DNA of 64,000 nt from Bacillus massiliglaciei (GCF_900098925.1 NZ_LT622360.1:573136-637135); one strand, 5' to 3'; shown: positions 40,739 to 50,921, counted from the first letter of the stretch. Notes: generated by a model from the sequence alone, not told the origin. Numbers and translations are program-made.

Positions 40739-40769
40739 AGGTTTTTTAAACTGTTAAGAAAAAAACCTT
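40739..40769 (+). other. AT-rich inverted repeat between ffh and rpsP
   Basis: AAGGTTTTTT (from 40739) and AAAAAAACCTT (to 40769) face each other across about 11 bases. It abuts the -35 box of the rpsP promoter and has no terminal T-run of its own beyond the stem. Confidence 0.4.
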
Positions 40770-40797
40770 TACAAACCAACCATACATTTGATATTAT
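40768..40797 (+). promoter_or_regulatory. Candidate promoter of rpsP-khpA
   Basis: TTTACA (40768-40773), 18 bases, then TATTAT (40792-40797), 39 bases before rpsP. An overlapping TATACT at 40795-40800 would give a 21-base spacing. Confidence 0.5.
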
Positions 40798-40836
40798 ACT
40801 ATCTTGTGTGAAACTATTCGGAGGTGCTTATTTAAA

Positions 40837-41109
40837 ATGGCAGTAAAAATTCGCTTAAAACGTATGGGAGCTAAGAAAACTCCTTTCTATCGTATTGTAG
40901 TTGCAGATTCTCGTTCACCACGTGACGGACGTTACATTGAAGTGGTTGGAACTTATAACCCGGTTGCAGAACCAGCAAAAGTTGAAATCAACGAAGAGCT
41001 TGCTCTTAAATGGCTGCAAGATGGAGCAAAACCATCTGATACAGTCCGCAACTTGTTCTCTAAAGAAGGCATCATGGAAAAATTCCACGTTGCTAAAAAC
41101 AGCAAGTAA
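40837..41109 (+). CDS. rpsP: 30S ribosomal protein S16
   Basis: A 90-residue S16 beginning [20 protein letters not shown]. The ATG at 40837 follows GGAGGTG at 11 bases; the upstream in-frame codon at 40804 lies in the promoter region. S16 helps early 30S assembly. It is followed by khpA as in B. subtilis. Confidence 0.97.
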   Translation: MAVKIRLKRMGAKKTPFYRIVVADSRSPRDGRYIEVVGTYNPVAEPAKVEINEELALKWLQDGAKPSDTVRNLFSKEGIMEKFHVAKNSK

Positions 41110-41118
41110 TCGATTCAG

Positions 41119-41349
41119 ATGAAAGAACTGATCGAAACAATTGTTTCGCCCCTTGTTGAATATCCTGAAGAGGTCCATGTGTCCTCAAGGGAAGAAAGTG
41201 ATCGTATCACTTATATCCTTTCTGTTCATAAGAAGGATATGGGAAAGGTCATTGGAAAGCAAGGGCGGGTTGCCAAAGCGATTCGGACTGTAGTAAATGC
41301 AGCAGCATCAACTCAGCAAAAGAAAATCATTTTGGAAATATCCGAATGA
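41119..41349 (+). CDS. khpA: KhpA, KH-domain RNA-binding protein
   Basis: A 76-residue protein consisting of one KH domain with the RNA-binding GxxG loop in GKVIGKQGRVAKAIR (about residues 43-57). KhpA pairs with KhpB (Jag) and affects RNA stability and cell elongation in Gram-positive bacteria. B. subtilis name ylqC. It begins 9 bases after rpsP with a weak Shine-Dalgarno, suggesting coupled translation. Confidence 0.92.
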   Translation: MKELIETIVSPLVEYPEEVHVSSREESDRITYILSVHKKDMGKVIGKQGRVAKAIRTVVNAAASTQQKKIILEISE

Positions 41350-41374
41350 GGAGGGGCTTCCCCTCCTTTTTATT
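41349..41374 (+). terminator. Intrinsic terminator after khpA
   Basis: AGGAGGGG (41349-41356) pairs with CCCCTCCT (41360-41367) around a 3-base loop, followed by TTTTATTTA. The stem starts at the last base of the khpA stop. The following 257 bases to ylqD hold no gene I can support; a TATACT at 41542-41547 has no matching -35 box. Confidence 0.9.
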
Positions 41375-41631
41375 TATATTCAGAACCTGCACTGTCCTCT
41401 GTATTACGTTTCTAAAATCCCCTGATATGCTTCACCTGTCGAAACTGACGGCCAGCCTAAATGATATAAACGGGCTTCAATCATCACCATCAGTGCTTGT
41501 TTTAGCATTCCTTTTTAGGCGCATTATTCTGTAAGATACGCTATACTTAGAGAATAAGGCAATTTAGGTAAGAAATAATAAATGATATACATAACGTTAC
41601 TGTCTAACCATGGAGAGAAGGAGGTGCTGGT

Positions 41632-42018
41632 ATGAAAATTCTCCAGAATATAATTGTTGCTCAGGTCTTAACAGAGTCCAGCAAGAATCAGCTCCTGATA
41701 AAGTACAAGTCGAAACGGCTTCAGCTTCAAAAAGAGAGCGAGCAGCTTAGATTTGAACTCAAGAAGCTGGAAAAAACGAGGAATGTTTCTCCTGCCAGCT
41801 TAAAAATGCACTTTGAGAAAGAAATAAACAGCAGGCTTGAAAAGATAAAGCTTCTGGACTTTCAGATGGAACAGCTGGAAATTTTGCCTATAGGCAGTGA
41901 GTTGAAGGAACGTGAAATGCAAAGCATCGTGGAAGTGGAAGTTGGAGCAGATTGGGAAGAACTTATTTCGACTAAGACCATCTTAATAAAGGATGGCATT
42001 GTCGCAGAAATTCGCTAG
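41632..42018 (+). CDS. ylqD: YlqD family protein, coiled coil, function unknown
   Basis: A 128-residue protein of the YlqD family. Residues about 20-85 are a charged coiled coil (repeated K/E/L/Q heptads), followed by a small beta-rich C-terminal part ([16 protein letters not shown], later [13 protein letters not shown]). GGAGGTG precedes the ATG. Its fixed position before rimM-trmD in Bacillus and the 10-base gap to rimM suggest cotranscription with ribosome maturation genes; no function is known to me. Confidence 0.88.
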   Translation: MKILQNIIVAQVLTESSKNQLLIKYKSKRLQLQKESEQLRFELKKLEKTRNVSPASLKMHFEKEINSRLEKIKLLDFQMEQLEILPIGSELKEREMQSIVEVEVGADWEELISTKTILIKDGIVAEIR

Positions 42019-42028
42019 AGGTGACATA

Positions 42029-42547
42029 ATGGAAAAATGGTTTAATGTAGGGAAAATTGTAAATACTCATGGGATCAAAGGTGAAGTCCGGGTCATATCG
42101 AGAACGGATTTTGCGGAAGACCGCTACCGAATAGGCAATACACTTTATCTATTCCGTGAGAATGAAAAAGAGCCTCTGGCTTTAAAGATTAAAACGCATC
42201 GTACACATAAGAATTTTAACCTTTTATCTTTTGAGGGGTTGGACAATGTCAATCAAGTAGAAGCTTTTCGAGACGGAATCCTTAAGGTTTCTTCCGACCA
42301 GCTGAGCAAACTCGATGAAGGAGAGTTTTATTTCCATGAGATTATAGGCTGTATCGTATATACAGACACAGGAGATGAGATTGGCAAAATCACAGAGGTG
42401 CTTACACCCGGAGCAAATGATGTGTGGGTGGTAAAACCGGCCAAGGGCAAGGATGTATTGATCCCGTATATCGATCAGATTGTTAAAGAAGTAAATATAG
42501 AAGCAAAGAAAGTCATCATTACACCTATGGAAGGACTGCTGGATTGA
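42029..42547 (+). CDS. rimM: 16S rRNA processing protein RimM
   Basis: A 172-residue 30S maturation factor that works on the head domain around S19. The N-terminal domain ([19 protein letters not shown]) and the C-terminal PRC-barrel ([19 protein letters not shown], later [13 protein letters not shown]) are both present. The start at 42029 follows AGAGGTGA. The stop overlaps the trmD start by one base. Confidence 0.94.
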   Translation: MEKWFNVGKIVNTHGIKGEVRVISRTDFAEDRYRIGNTLYLFRENEKEPLALKIKTHRTHKNFNLLSFEGLDNVNQVEAFRDGILKVSSDQLSKLDEGEFYFHEIIGCIVYTDTGDEIGKITEVLTPGANDVWVVKPAKGKDVLIPYIDQIVKEVNIEAKKVIITPMEGLLD

Positions 42548-43281
42548 TGAAGATTGATGTATTATCTCTTTTTCCAGAGATGTTTGAAGGGGTGCTCGGT
42601 TCCTCAATATTGAAAAAGGCACAGGAAAAAGGTGCCGTTCATTATAAAGTCACTAATTTTAGAGATTATGCTGATAATAAGCATCAAACTGTGGATGACT
42701 ATCCATACGGGGGAGGAGCAGGCATGGTTTTGAAGCCTCAGCCCATTTTTGATGCAGTAGAGTCATTGACAGGACAGGCTGATAAGAAGCCTCGTGTAGT
42801 CCTTCTCTGCCCTCAGGGTGAACGGTATACCCAGAAGAAGGCAGAAGAGCTGGCTCAAGAAGACCATTTAGTTTTTATCTGCGGCCATTATGAAGGATAT
42901 GATGAACGAATCCGGGAACATTTAGTGACTGATGAGATTTCTATAGGGGATTATGTATTGACTGGGGGAGAACTGGGAGCAATGGTGATCATCGACAGTG
43001 TGGTGAGGCTTCTTCCAGGCGTGCTGGGCAATGAGGATTCACCGATTATGGATTCACATTCGTCAGGGCTTCTTGAGCATCCGCATTATACAAGGCCGGC
43101 AGATTTCCGCGGCATGAAGGTGCCGGATGCCCTGCTTTCCGGAAATCATAAGCGAATTGATGAATGGCGTATGAAGGAATCTCTCCGCAGAACTTGGCAC
43201 AGAAGACCGGATATGCTGAAAAACTATTCAATCGATGAGGCGGAAGCAAAGTTATTGGAAGAAATCAAAAAAGAACAGTAG
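42547..43281 (+). CDS. trmD: tRNA (guanine-N1)-methyltransferase TrmD
   Basis: A 244-residue SPOUT methyltransferase that makes m1G37 and so prevents +1 frameshifting. [12 protein letters not shown] at the N-terminus, [11 protein letters not shown] near residue 112, and the knot region [20 protein letters not shown] near 132 are typical. The ATG at 42547 lies in the rimM stop (TGATG); a TTG one codon earlier is not needed. Confidence 0.96.
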   Translation: MKIDVLSLFPEMFEGVLGSSILKKAQEKGAVHYKVTNFRDYADNKHQTVDDYPYGGGAGMVLKPQPIFDAVESLTGQADKKPRVVLLCPQGERYTQKKAEELAQEDHLVFICGHYEGYDERIREHLVTDEISIGDYVLTGGELGAMVIIDSVVRLLPGVLGNEDSPIMDSHSSGLLEHPHYTRPADFRGMKVPDALLSGNHKRIDEWRMKESLRRTWHRRPDMLKNYSIDEAEAKLLEEIKKEQ

Positions 43282-43758
<477 letters not shown>

Positions 43759-43815
43759 TTTTCCGCTTTCCGGCGGGCTTGCCATGAACAAGCGAATAGA
43801 AACAGTATGTGAAGG

Positions 43816-43848
43816 AAGGGAGCTTGTTCAGCAGGCTCCCTTTTTTTA
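43816..43848 (+). terminator. Intrinsic terminator of rplS
   Basis: AAGGGAGC (43816-43823) pairs with GCTCCCTT (43835-43842), 11-base loop, embedded in a run of seven Ts. Confidence 0.88.
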
Positions 43849-43939
43849 CGCCATTCTTCTGACCAAAACGTCTTCTGTCTAAAAATGTTTTGGATAAACT
43901 GCTGATCCGTCTGACTTCCTCGCCTTACCCTCAAAAAAA

Positions 43940-43948
43940 TGGTAAAAT
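43940..43948 (+). promoter_or_regulatory. Candidate extended -10 promoter of lepB
   Basis: TGGTAAAAT carries the TGn extension directly before a TAAAAT -10 box, 36 bases upstream of the lepB start. No clear -35 box is seen, which is tolerated in extended -10 promoters. Confidence 0.35.
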
Positions 43949-43984
43949 GACAGGATGAGGATATGATCTTAAAGGGATGATGGA

Positions 43985-44539
43985 ATGTCAAAGAAACGAA
44001 AAGTGATACGAGAATGGATAAAAGCCGCGGCAGTTGCCATACTTGTGGTTGGATTCATCCGCTTCTTCCTCCTTACCCCGATTTTTGTTGACGGCTATTC
44101 CATGATGCCGACATTAAAAGACAATGAAAGACTGCTCGTGAATAAGGTATCCTATGTTTTTAAGGAGCCGAAACGATTCGATATCATTGTTTTCCGGGAT
44201 GAGGAAGGCAGGGAATATATTAAGCGAATCATCGGGCTTCCGGGCGATACTGTAGAATATAGAGATGATATTCTATATATTAACGGGAAACCATATAAAG
44301 AGAAATATTTAAAAAAATATAAACAACAATTGATTGATGGAGGTCCTTTGACGGAGCCGTTCACGTTATCAGATAGTATCGGGAGAAAAACGGTTCCGGA
44401 AAATCATCTCTTTGTCCTTGGAGATAATCGCCGCTACAGCAAAGACAGCAGGCATATTGGCGTGATTTCTTATGACAGGGTCCTTGGAAAGGCAAGTTTG
44501 GTCTTCTCGCCTGTTAAGGATACCCGATTCGTCAAATGA
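43985..44539 (+). CDS. lepB: Type I signal peptidase
   Basis: A 184-residue membrane protease with one N-terminal transmembrane helix (about 13-31) and an extracytoplasmic catalytic domain. Box B is GYSMMPTL with nucleophile Ser39, box D is [13 protein letters not shown] with general base Lys80, and box E is [15 protein letters not shown]. It cleaves signal peptides of secreted proteins. In B. subtilis no signal peptidase lies between rplS and rbgA, but other bacilli have one here. It follows a plain AAAGGGATGATGGA ribosome site. Confidence 0.94.
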   Translation: MSKKRKVIREWIKAAAVAILVVGFIRFFLLTPIFVDGYSMMPTLKDNERLLVNKVSYVFKEPKRFDIIVFRDEEGREYIKRIIGLPGDTVEYRDDILYINGKPYKEKYLKKYKQQLIDGGPLTEPFTLSDSIGRKTVPENHLFVLGDNRRYSKDSRHIGVISYDRVLGKASLVFSPVKDTRFVK

Positions 44540-44588
44540 ACGAAAGAGGCAGGCTTTAAAGCCCTGTCTTTCGGAAAGGTGGATTTCA

Positions 44589-45461
44589 TTGACTATTCAA
44601 TGGTTCCCGGGCCATATGGCCAAAGCAAGACGGGAAGTAACAGAAAAATTAAAGCTTATCGATATCATTTTTGAACTGGTGGATGCGCGGATTCCGGCTT
44701 CTTCAAGGAATCCGATGATAGATGAGATCATTCAGCATAAACCAAGGATTATTTTATTAAATAAAGCCGATATGGCAGATCCCATTAAAACGAAGCAATG
44801 GCTGGAGTACTATAAAAATCAAGGAGTTAAAGCTGTTGCTATCAATTCTCAGGCAGGAAACGGACTTAACCAAATTACGGCTGCAGCCAAGGAATTGCTG
44901 AAAGAAAAGTTTGATAGGATGAAAGCGAAGGGAATCAAGCCAAGGGCAATCCGTGCCATGATTGTTGGGATTCCAAACGTGGGAAAATCAACTCTCATTA
45001 ACCGGCTTGCGAAAAAAAATATCGCGAAAACCGGCAATACGCCTGGAGTAACAAAAGCACAGCAATGGATTAAAGTAGGAAAAGAAATGGAACTGCTTGA
45101 TACTCCGGGAATCCTTTGGCCAAAATTTGAAGATCAGGAAGTAGGCCTTAAATTAGCTTTAACAGGAGCGATCAAAGATACGATATTGAATCTTCATGAA
45201 GTATCACTGTATGGGCTGCGTTTCCTGGAGAAGGAATATTCGGACAGGCTTAAGTCACGGTACAGTCTGACAGAGATCCCGGAAGAAACCGTTGAACTAT
45301 TTGATGCAGTCGGCAAATTCAGAGGGTGTTTGGCCAGCCGCGGAATGGTGGACTATGACAAGACAGCTGAACTTGTCGTCAGGGAAATCCGTTCTGAAAA
45401 AATGGGGCCGCTCACTTTTGAAATGCCGGCTGCCCCTGAGGAAACAGAGAAGGAAATGTAA
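44589..45461 (+). CDS. rbgA: Ribosome biogenesis GTPase RbgA
   Basis: A 290-residue circularly permuted GTPase required for late 50S assembly in Bacillus. [17 protein letters not shown] is the conserved N-terminus; the G motifs follow as NKAD (G4), [14 protein letters not shown] (G1, near residue 126) and DTPG (G3). The start is TTG 44589, preceded by AAAGGTGG; upstream in-frame codons fall inside lepB. B. subtilis name ylqF. The product is slightly longer at its C-terminus than the B. subtilis protein. Confidence 0.95.
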   Translation: MTIQWFPGHMAKARREVTEKLKLIDIIFELVDARIPASSRNPMIDEIIQHKPRIILLNKADMADPIKTKQWLEYYKNQGVKAVAINSQAGNGLNQITAAAKELLKEKFDRMKAKGIKPRAIRAMIVGIPNVGKSTLINRLAKKNIAKTGNTPGVTKAQQWIKVGKEMELLDTPGILWPKFEDQEVGLKLALTGAIKDTILNLHEVSLYGLRFLEKEYSDRLKSRYSLTEIPEETVELFDAVGKFRGCLASRGMVDYDKTAELVVREIRSEKMGPLTFEMPAAPEETEKEM

Positions 45462-45469
45462 TAAGGTCG

Positions 45470-45505
45470 ACAGCGGGGAGGTCACGGAGCTGCCCCGCTG
45501 TTTTT
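45470..45505 (+). terminator. Intrinsic terminator after rbgA
   Basis: A perfect 9-base GC-rich stem (45470-45478 with 45493-45501), followed by TTTTT. Confidence 0.85.
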
Positions 45506-45578
45506 ATGTTGAAAAAACAAAGACGGGCTTTTAACAGTTTCTGCTTCATACCGATAAATAAAGTATAGGTGATAAACA

Positions 45579-46361
45579 TTGATTAACAAGCTAAGTATTA
45601 AAGAAATTTCAAGGGTTTTAAAATCTGTTCAGGATCCGTTTGATCCGTTTTTGATTCAATGCAGCGAGGATGGACGCAAAGGAGTCCAAGATCTGGCGGA
45701 TAAATGGAAGCGGCATTATGAGAGAAGGCAGAAAGTACTTCAAGAGTTTGAAAGAATGTCTTCTTTTGAAAAGGAACTGAAACAAAAAGGATTTACATTC
45801 ATAGCTGGTATTGATGAAGTGGGGAGGGGCCCCTTAGCCGGCCCGGTAGTCGCAAGTGCAGTCATTCTTCCCGATGGGTTTCTTTTACCTGGGTTAAACG
45901 ATTCGAAAAAGGTCCCTGAGAAAACAAGAGAGAGATTTTACGAGACCATTATGAAGGAAGCTGTAAGCGTGGGGACAGGAATCATACATAGCGATGAAAT
46001 TGACGAGATTAATATTTACCAGGCTGCGAAAAAGGCGATGCTGCAGGCGGTGTCCAAGCTATCCATAATGCCTGACCACCTGCTCATTGATGCTATGGAA
46101 CTGGACCTTTCAATTCCCCAGCTCTCGATTATTAAAGGGGATTCAAAAAGCATTTCCATATCCGCTGCTTCTATTGTGGCAAAGGTGACGAGGGATAGAA
46201 TAATGCGGGAATATGCAGAACAGCATCCACACTATCATTTTGAGCAAAATATGGGATATGGCACGCCTGCCCATCTGGAGGCTTTAGACTTGTTTGGCTT
46301 AACTCCCTGGCACAGAAAAAGTTTTTCACCTGTAAAGGAAAGACTTTTGCCTTCAAAATAA
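45579..46361 (+). CDS. rnhB: Ribonuclease HII
   Basis: A 260-residue enzyme that removes misincorporated ribonucleotides and RNA from RNA-DNA hybrids. The N-terminal extension of about 70 residues is typical of Bacillus RNase HII. The catalytic motif GIDEVGRGPLAGPVVASAVI (Asp-Glu near residue 78-79) and further acidic residues in LLIDAMEL are present. The start is TTG 45579 after AGGTGA at 6 bases. Confidence 0.94.
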   Translation: MINKLSIKEISRVLKSVQDPFDPFLIQCSEDGRKGVQDLADKWKRHYERRQKVLQEFERMSSFEKELKQKGFTFIAGIDEVGRGPLAGPVVASAVILPDGFLLPGLNDSKKVPEKTRERFYETIMKEAVSVGTGIIHSDEIDEINIYQAAKKAMLQAVSKLSIMPDHLLIDAMELDLSIPQLSIIKGDSKSISISAASIVAKVTRDRIMREYAEQHPHYHFEQNMGYGTPAHLEALDLFGLTPWHRKSFSPVKERLLPSK

Positions 46362-46379
46362 ATGAAAGGGGGAAGAATA

Positions 46380-48206
46380 GTGGATTTTACAGGTATCCGT
46401 GATTTATTCAAAGTGGGAGAGGTTCAGCTGCGATCTGCTGCTGAACCGTTAAAAAGCGGGCATATTATTGCAGGTAAGATTCAAAAGCTTTTCCCCCGTC
46501 AGACAGCAGAGGTAATCTTAGGAGGACGGACAGTGATTGCGAAATTGGAAGCCCCTCTGGAAGCTGGTAAACGATATTTGCTGCAGGTGCAGCCCGTACA
46601 GGATGGAAAACTGGTTTTAAAGGTAATTGCTCCTGCTTTAGAAAAGGGCCGGCAAATGACTGGTACGTCCTCTCAAGTACTTACCCACATGGGAATCCCT
46701 CAAACTCAGCACTCAAAAGATTTAGCCGGCCTCATGCTGAAAAACGGCTGGCCAATCGAGCAGGCAGATTTTGAAAAGTCACTTCAATGGCTGGAATCTG
46801 CTAAAAATCCCAATATAGCCCTCGAAAGTATAAGACATATGCACAGTAAGGGACTTCCATTTGCAGATGATGTATTTTATGCCATGCAAGAGCAAGCTAA
46901 AGGCGATTCTCTTCATCAGCTCTTGTCAGGACTGTTACATTTGCTGAAAGAAGAAGGAAATGTAACCAATACTGCAAAAGAGCTGAAACCTCTTCTGGAG
47001 AATATGGTCCTTTCGAAACGAGAGGGACTGCAGGGGACAGGTGTACAAAAATTAATCGAACATTGGCTTTCTAAAGATATACCAAGAGAAGAGAGAGCTG
47101 CAGCCTTCAGCTTGCTGCAGAAGGCTGGGTTTATTCAGGCAGGACATACAGAAAAAAGTTTTTTAACTGACGTATTATCCGTTGCCGGAAACATCAAACA
47201 GGCTGAGAGCAAGGCAGAGGGTGAAGCGCTCAGGGTGCTGCAGACAATCTCTGCCCTTCAGCAGCAAGCAGACAGTGGAAGAAATGCAGTGCTAAAGGGC
47301 ATTCTTTCTCGTATTCCGGATCTGAATATTGGTGAAAAAAATGGAACACCAACAGAACTGGCTATGCAATGGCTGCAAAACAAGGCGGAAAACAATAAAG
47401 GAGAATTTATCACAAGACTCCTCACTCGCCTTGTAGGTGGCCAGCATGCGCCGTCTTCTAATGAAGCTTCGGCAGAATGGCTGCTCGCAGCCGGAAAGAA
47501 TCATTCAGGATTGACACCGCTTGAACAGCGAGTGCTTTCTAATGTGGAAACAAATACACTCAGAGGAGAAACCGAGCAGAATTTCAGTATGCATTTGAAA
47601 AAGCTCATAAGCCTTCTGGGTCTTCAGCTGGAAAATTCACTTTCTAAATATCATTCAGGACAGGGGAATACAGAGCCGGAGATGATGCTAAAACCGTTAT
47701 TGCTGAAGCTGCTTGCTGAAAGTCAGCCTGAACCTATTAAGGAAGCTGCGGGACAGCTTGTCCAAAAACTTACGGCACAGCAATTATCCTTCCGGGAAAC
47801 CGGTCCTCTTCAGCAATTTCAAGTTACAGTCCCGTTAATATTAAAGGATTGGAAAACCGATCTAACAATGGAGTGGAGCGGGAGAAAAAAAGAGGATGGT
47901 TCAATAGATCCGGAATTTTGCCGGATTATATTTTACCTGAATCTTGAGCAATTGGCTGAAACGGTTATTGATGTGCAAATCCAGGGCGAGGTGATTACGA
48001 TGACAATTGCCAATCAAATGGGCGAACAAATGGACAGGTTTGCAGCCGGCCATGTAGAAACGATGAGGGAAAGCCTCGATAGACTGGGATACCGTCTTTC
48101 TGGGATTGTGTTTAAACAGAGCGGACAGGATGGAACAGCAGGAATGAAGAAAAGCGGGTCTGCTGCTCCTAAAGAAATATATGACAGGCTGGATATACGA
48201 ATATGA
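46380..48206 (+). CDS. ylqG: YlqG, large protein with FliK-like C-terminus
   Basis: A 608-residue protein matching B. subtilis YlqG by position. The N-terminal part (SGHIIAGKIQKLFPRQTAEV, about residues 26-45) looks like a small beta-rich domain. The middle is long, glutamine- and leucine-rich and probably helical. The last 110 residues (FYLNLEQLAETVIDVQIQGE, then ETMRESLDRLGYRLSGIVFK) resemble the C-terminal hook-length-control domain of FliK. GTG 46380 follows AAAGGGGGAAG and is preferred to ATG 46362, which has no ribosome site. Function is unknown; a role linked to a flagellum-type export apparatus is inferred from the C-terminus and the next gene. Confidence 0.8.
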   Translation: MDFTGIRDLFKVGEVQLRSAAEPLKSGHIIAGKIQKLFPRQTAEVILGGRTVIAKLEAPLEAGKRYLLQVQPVQDGKLVLKVIAPALEKGRQMTGTSSQVLTHMGIPQTQHSKDLAGLMLKNGWPIEQADFEKSLQWLESAKNPNIALESIRHMHSKGLPFADDVFYAMQEQAKGDSLHQLLSGLLHLLKEEGNVTNTAKELKPLLENMVLSKREGLQGTGVQKLIEHWLSKDIPREERAAAFSLLQKAGFIQAGHTEKSFLTDVLSVAGNIKQAESKAEGEALRVLQTISALQQQADSGRNAVLKGILSRIPDLNIGEKNGTPTELAMQWLQNKAENNKGEFITRLLTRLVGGQHAPSSNEASAEWLLAAGKNHSGLTPLEQRVLSNVETNTLRGETEQNFSMHLKKLISLLGLQLENSLSKYHSGQGNTEPEMMLKPLLLKLLAESQPEPIKEAAGQLVQKLTAQQLSFRETGPLQQFQVTVPLILKDWKTDLTMEWSGRKKEDGSIDPEFCRIIFYLNLEQLAETVIDVQIQGEVITMTIANQMGEQMDRFAAGHVETMRESLDRLGYRLSGIVFKQSGQDGTAGMKKSGSAAPKEIYDRLDIRI

Positions 48207-48481
48207 GAGAGGAAAAAAGGAAGCAGGCTGTCGCGCTTAAATATCACCCAGTCTCGTCTCAGGTACCGACAGTGACAGCCAAGGGAAGAGGCAAAGTGGC
48301 AGAAAATATTTTATCGGCAGCCAGAGAACATGCTATTCCTGTCCAGAGTGACCCAAGCCTGCTTGAACTATTAAGCAAGCTTGACGTGAATGAATCGATT
48401 CCTGAGGAGCTTTATGGACCTGTAGCGGAAGTGTTTGCTTTTATTTACAAATTGGATAGAGATATAGCAAAAAATAAATAA
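48203..48481 (+). CDS. ylqH: YlqH, FlhB C-terminal-domain homologue
   Basis: A 92-residue soluble protein resembling the cytoplasmic C-terminal domain of FlhB/YscU (VALKYHPVSSQVPTVTAKGRG, EHAIPVQSDPSLLELL). Full-length FlhB has an NPTH autocleavage site before this type of sequence; here there are no membrane helices and no NPTH, so it is the FlhB-like stand-alone form. Its start overlaps the ylqG stop by 4 bases (ATGA). In FlhB this domain switches export specificity together with FliK, and the pair FliK-like/FlhB-like side by side is notable. Confidence 0.88.
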   Translation: MREEKRKQAVALKYHPVSSQVPTVTAKGRGKVAENILSAAREHAIPVQSDPSLLELLSKLDVNESIPEELYGPVAEVFAFIYKLDRDIAKNK

Positions 48482-48496
48482 GCGGACTTTTCTCAG

Positions 48497-48526
48497 AAGG
48501 TATGGTCAAGGGACCATGCCTTTTTG
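48497..48526 (+). terminator. Intrinsic terminator after ylqH
   Basis: An 11-base stem with one G-U (48497-48507 with 48512-48522), 4-base loop, then TTTTT. The following 257 bases up to sucC are very AT-rich; a perfect TATAAT at 48666-48671 has no good -35 box at normal spacing (TTGTGA at 48648 is only 12 bases away). Confidence 0.85.
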
Positions 48527-48783
48527 ATATAGGGAAATATTAACTTACTCTGAATCAATACATAAAAATGACTTGTTAATTCTTTAAAAAATATGAAGAA
48601 TAAATGGAAATCAATCGATTTAAGTAGGGAATAAATGAAAAAATATATTGTGAGAAATATATTATTATAATAAATTTTGAAAAAACGAAAGAAAAAAATG
48701 CATGAAGGAGAAATATGTTGTAATATGGTAGAGAAAACATGCTTAACTTCAGTTTGTTTTTTAGTAGATAAGGAGGATGTAAA

Positions 48784-49944
48784 ATGAATATCCACGAGTA
48801 TCAGGGGAAAGAAATTTTACGGCAATACGGGGTATCGGTTCCAGACGGTCAAGTGGCCTATACAGTGGAAGAAGCTGTAGAAGCAGCCAAATCACTTGGA
48901 ACTGAGGTAACAGTCGTCAAAGCTCAGATTCATGCTGGAGGCCGAGGCAAAGCGGGCGGTGTTAAGGTTGCTAAGAATCTTGATGAAGTTCGTACATATG
49001 CAGAAGAAATCCTGGGCAAAACGCTTATTACCCATCAAACGGGTCCTTTGGGCAAGGAAGTTAAGCGTTTACTTATTGAAGAAGGCTGCGATATCAAGAA
49101 AGAGTATTATGTGGGTCTGGTACTTGACAGGGCAACAGACGGGGTAGTTCTGATGGCATCTGAAGAGGGCGGCACAGAAATTGAAGAAGTTGCCGAAAAG
49201 ACTCCTGAGAAAATTTTCAAGGAATATATAGATCCGGTGGTTGGTCTGTCTGCCTATCAGGCAAGAAGAATTGCATTTAATATTAATATACCTACCGCAC
49301 TGGTGAATAAAGCTGTTAAATTTATGACAGGATTATATACCGCTTTTATTGAAAAGGACTGTTCGATTGCGGAAATCAATCCGTTGGTTGTAACGGGTGC
49401 CGGAGATGTGATGGCACTTGATGCAAAATTGAACTTTGATGATAATGCATTATATCGACATAAGGACATAGTTGATTTTCGTGATTTTGATGAAGAAGAT
49501 CCAAAAGAAATTGAAGCGTCTAAATATGACTTAAGCTATATTTCTCTCGACGGGAACATTGGCTGCATGGTAAATGGCGCAGGCTTGGCAATGGCAACTA
49601 TGGACATTATCAAACATTATAATGGCGATCCTGCTAACTTCCTTGATGTTGGGGGCGGTGCTACAGAAGAAAAGGTTAAGGAAGCCTTTAAGATCATCCT
49701 TTCCGATCAAAATGTTAAGGGGATTTTCGTTAACATTTTTGGAGGAATCATGAAGTGCGATATTATTGCCACAGGGGTAGTGGGTGCTGCAAGAGAATTA
49801 GGTCTGGATGTTCCATTGGTCGTACGGTTAGAAGGGACAAATGTCGACCTTGGAAAACAGATATTAAAAGAATCTGGGCTAAATATTACGGCTGCTGAAT
49901 CTATGGCAGACGGGGCAGAAAAAATCGTAGCATTAGTAGGATAA
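48784..49944 (+). CDS. sucC: Succinyl-CoA ligase [ADP-forming], beta subunit
   Basis: A 386-residue ATP-grasp subunit of the TCA-cycle enzyme that converts succinyl-CoA to succinate with nucleotide triphosphate formation. [17 protein letters not shown], the ATP-grasp loop [15 protein letters not shown] near residue 46, and the C-terminal [12 protein letters not shown] near 318 are typical. AAGGAGGATG precedes the ATG. sucD follows after 17 bases. Confidence 0.97.
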   Translation: MNIHEYQGKEILRQYGVSVPDGQVAYTVEEAVEAAKSLGTEVTVVKAQIHAGGRGKAGGVKVAKNLDEVRTYAEEILGKTLITHQTGPLGKEVKRLLIEEGCDIKKEYYVGLVLDRATDGVVLMASEEGGTEIEEVAEKTPEKIFKEYIDPVVGLSAYQARRIAFNINIPTALVNKAVKFMTGLYTAFIEKDCSIAEINPLVVTGAGDVMALDAKLNFDDNALYRHKDIVDFRDFDEEDPKEIEASKYDLSYISLDGNIGCMVNGAGLAMATMDIIKHYNGDPANFLDVGGGATEEKVKEAFKIILSDQNVKGIFVNIFGGIMKCDIIATGVVGAARELGLDVPLVVRLEGTNVDLGKQILKESGLNITAAESMADGAEKIVALVG

Positions 49945-49961
49945 AGCAGGGGGGGATTATA

Positions 49962-50864
49962 ATGAGTGTATTTATTAATAAAGATACAAAAGTAATTGTT
50001 CAAGGGATTACAGGTTCAACAGCTATTTTTCATACGAAACAGATGCTTGAATACGGTACAAAGATTGTAGGCGGCACTTCTCCGGGGAAGGGCGGAAGCG
50101 AAGCGGAAGGTGTTCCGGTATTCAATACCGTTGCTGAGGCAGTTGCCGAGACAGGCGCCACAGCATCCGTTATATATGTACCTGCGCCATTTGCGGCCGA
50201 TGCTATACTTGAAGCTGTTGATGCAGAGCTGGATATGGTAATCTGCATAACAGAACATATCCCTGTGTTGGATATGGTTAAAGTAAAAAGATATATGAAA
50301 GGGAAAAAAACGCGCCTGATTGGACCGAATTGTCCCGGAGTGATCACACCTGAAGAATGCAAGATTGGAATCATGCCCGGATATATTCATAAAAAAGGGC
50401 ATATTGGTGTCGTATCCCGTTCCGGCACTTTAACATATGAAGCGGTTCATCAGCTTTCTCAGGCGGGCATCGGCCAGTCTACAGCAGTAGGAATTGGCGG
50501 TGATCCAGTAAATGGTACAAACTTCATCGACGTTTTAAAGGCTTTCAATGATGATCCCGAAACGAAAGCGGTCATTATGATCGGCGAAATAGGCGGCACG
50601 GCGGAAGAAGAAGCCGCAGTATGGGTGAAAGAACATATGACCAAACCAGTGGTCGGATTCATCGGAGGACGGACTGCACCTGCTGGGAAAAGGATGGGCC
50701 ATGCAGGTGCAATCATTTCAGGCGGAAAAGGCACTGCAGACGAGAAAATTCGTGTAATGAACGAGTCCGGAATCAAAGTAGCTGACACTCCATCCGTAAT
50801 TGGTGAAACATTGATCAATGCAATAAAAGAAAATGGCATTTATGATGTATGTAAAACCCATTAA
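49962..50864 (+). CDS. sucD: Succinyl-CoA ligase [ADP-forming], alpha subunit
   Basis: A 300-residue CoA-binding subunit. The Rossmann start [30 protein letters not shown] near residue 122 and the phosphohistidine site [14 protein letters not shown] near residue 246 are all present. It forms the catalytic heterodimer with SucC. A terminator follows. Confidence 0.97.
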   Translation: MSVFINKDTKVIVQGITGSTAIFHTKQMLEYGTKIVGGTSPGKGGSEAEGVPVFNTVAEAVAETGATASVIYVPAPFAADAILEAVDAELDMVICITEHIPVLDMVKVKRYMKGKKTRLIGPNCPGVITPEECKIGIMPGYIHKKGHIGVVSRSGTLTYEAVHQLSQAGIGQSTAVGIGGDPVNGTNFIDVLKAFNDDPETKAVIMIGEIGGTAEEEAAVWVKEHMTKPVVGFIGGRTAPAGKRMGHAGAIISGGKGTADEKIRVMNESGIKVADTPSVIGETLINAIKENGIYDVCKTH

Positions 50865-50881
50865 TAAGTGATTTCTAAAGG

Positions 50882-50921
50882 CTGATCCTCTTTCGTTAAT
50901 GAAAGAGGTCAGTTCCTTTTT
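50882..50921 (+). terminator. Intrinsic terminator of sucCD
   Basis: CTGATCCTCTTTC (50882-50894) pairs with GAAAGAGGTCAG (50901-50912) with one bulge, followed by TTCCTTTTT. Confidence 0.8.

Noticed and set aside
41346-41534. A 62-codon open frame after khpA
   Set aside because: It lies on the khpA terminator and has no ribosome site; composition looks random.
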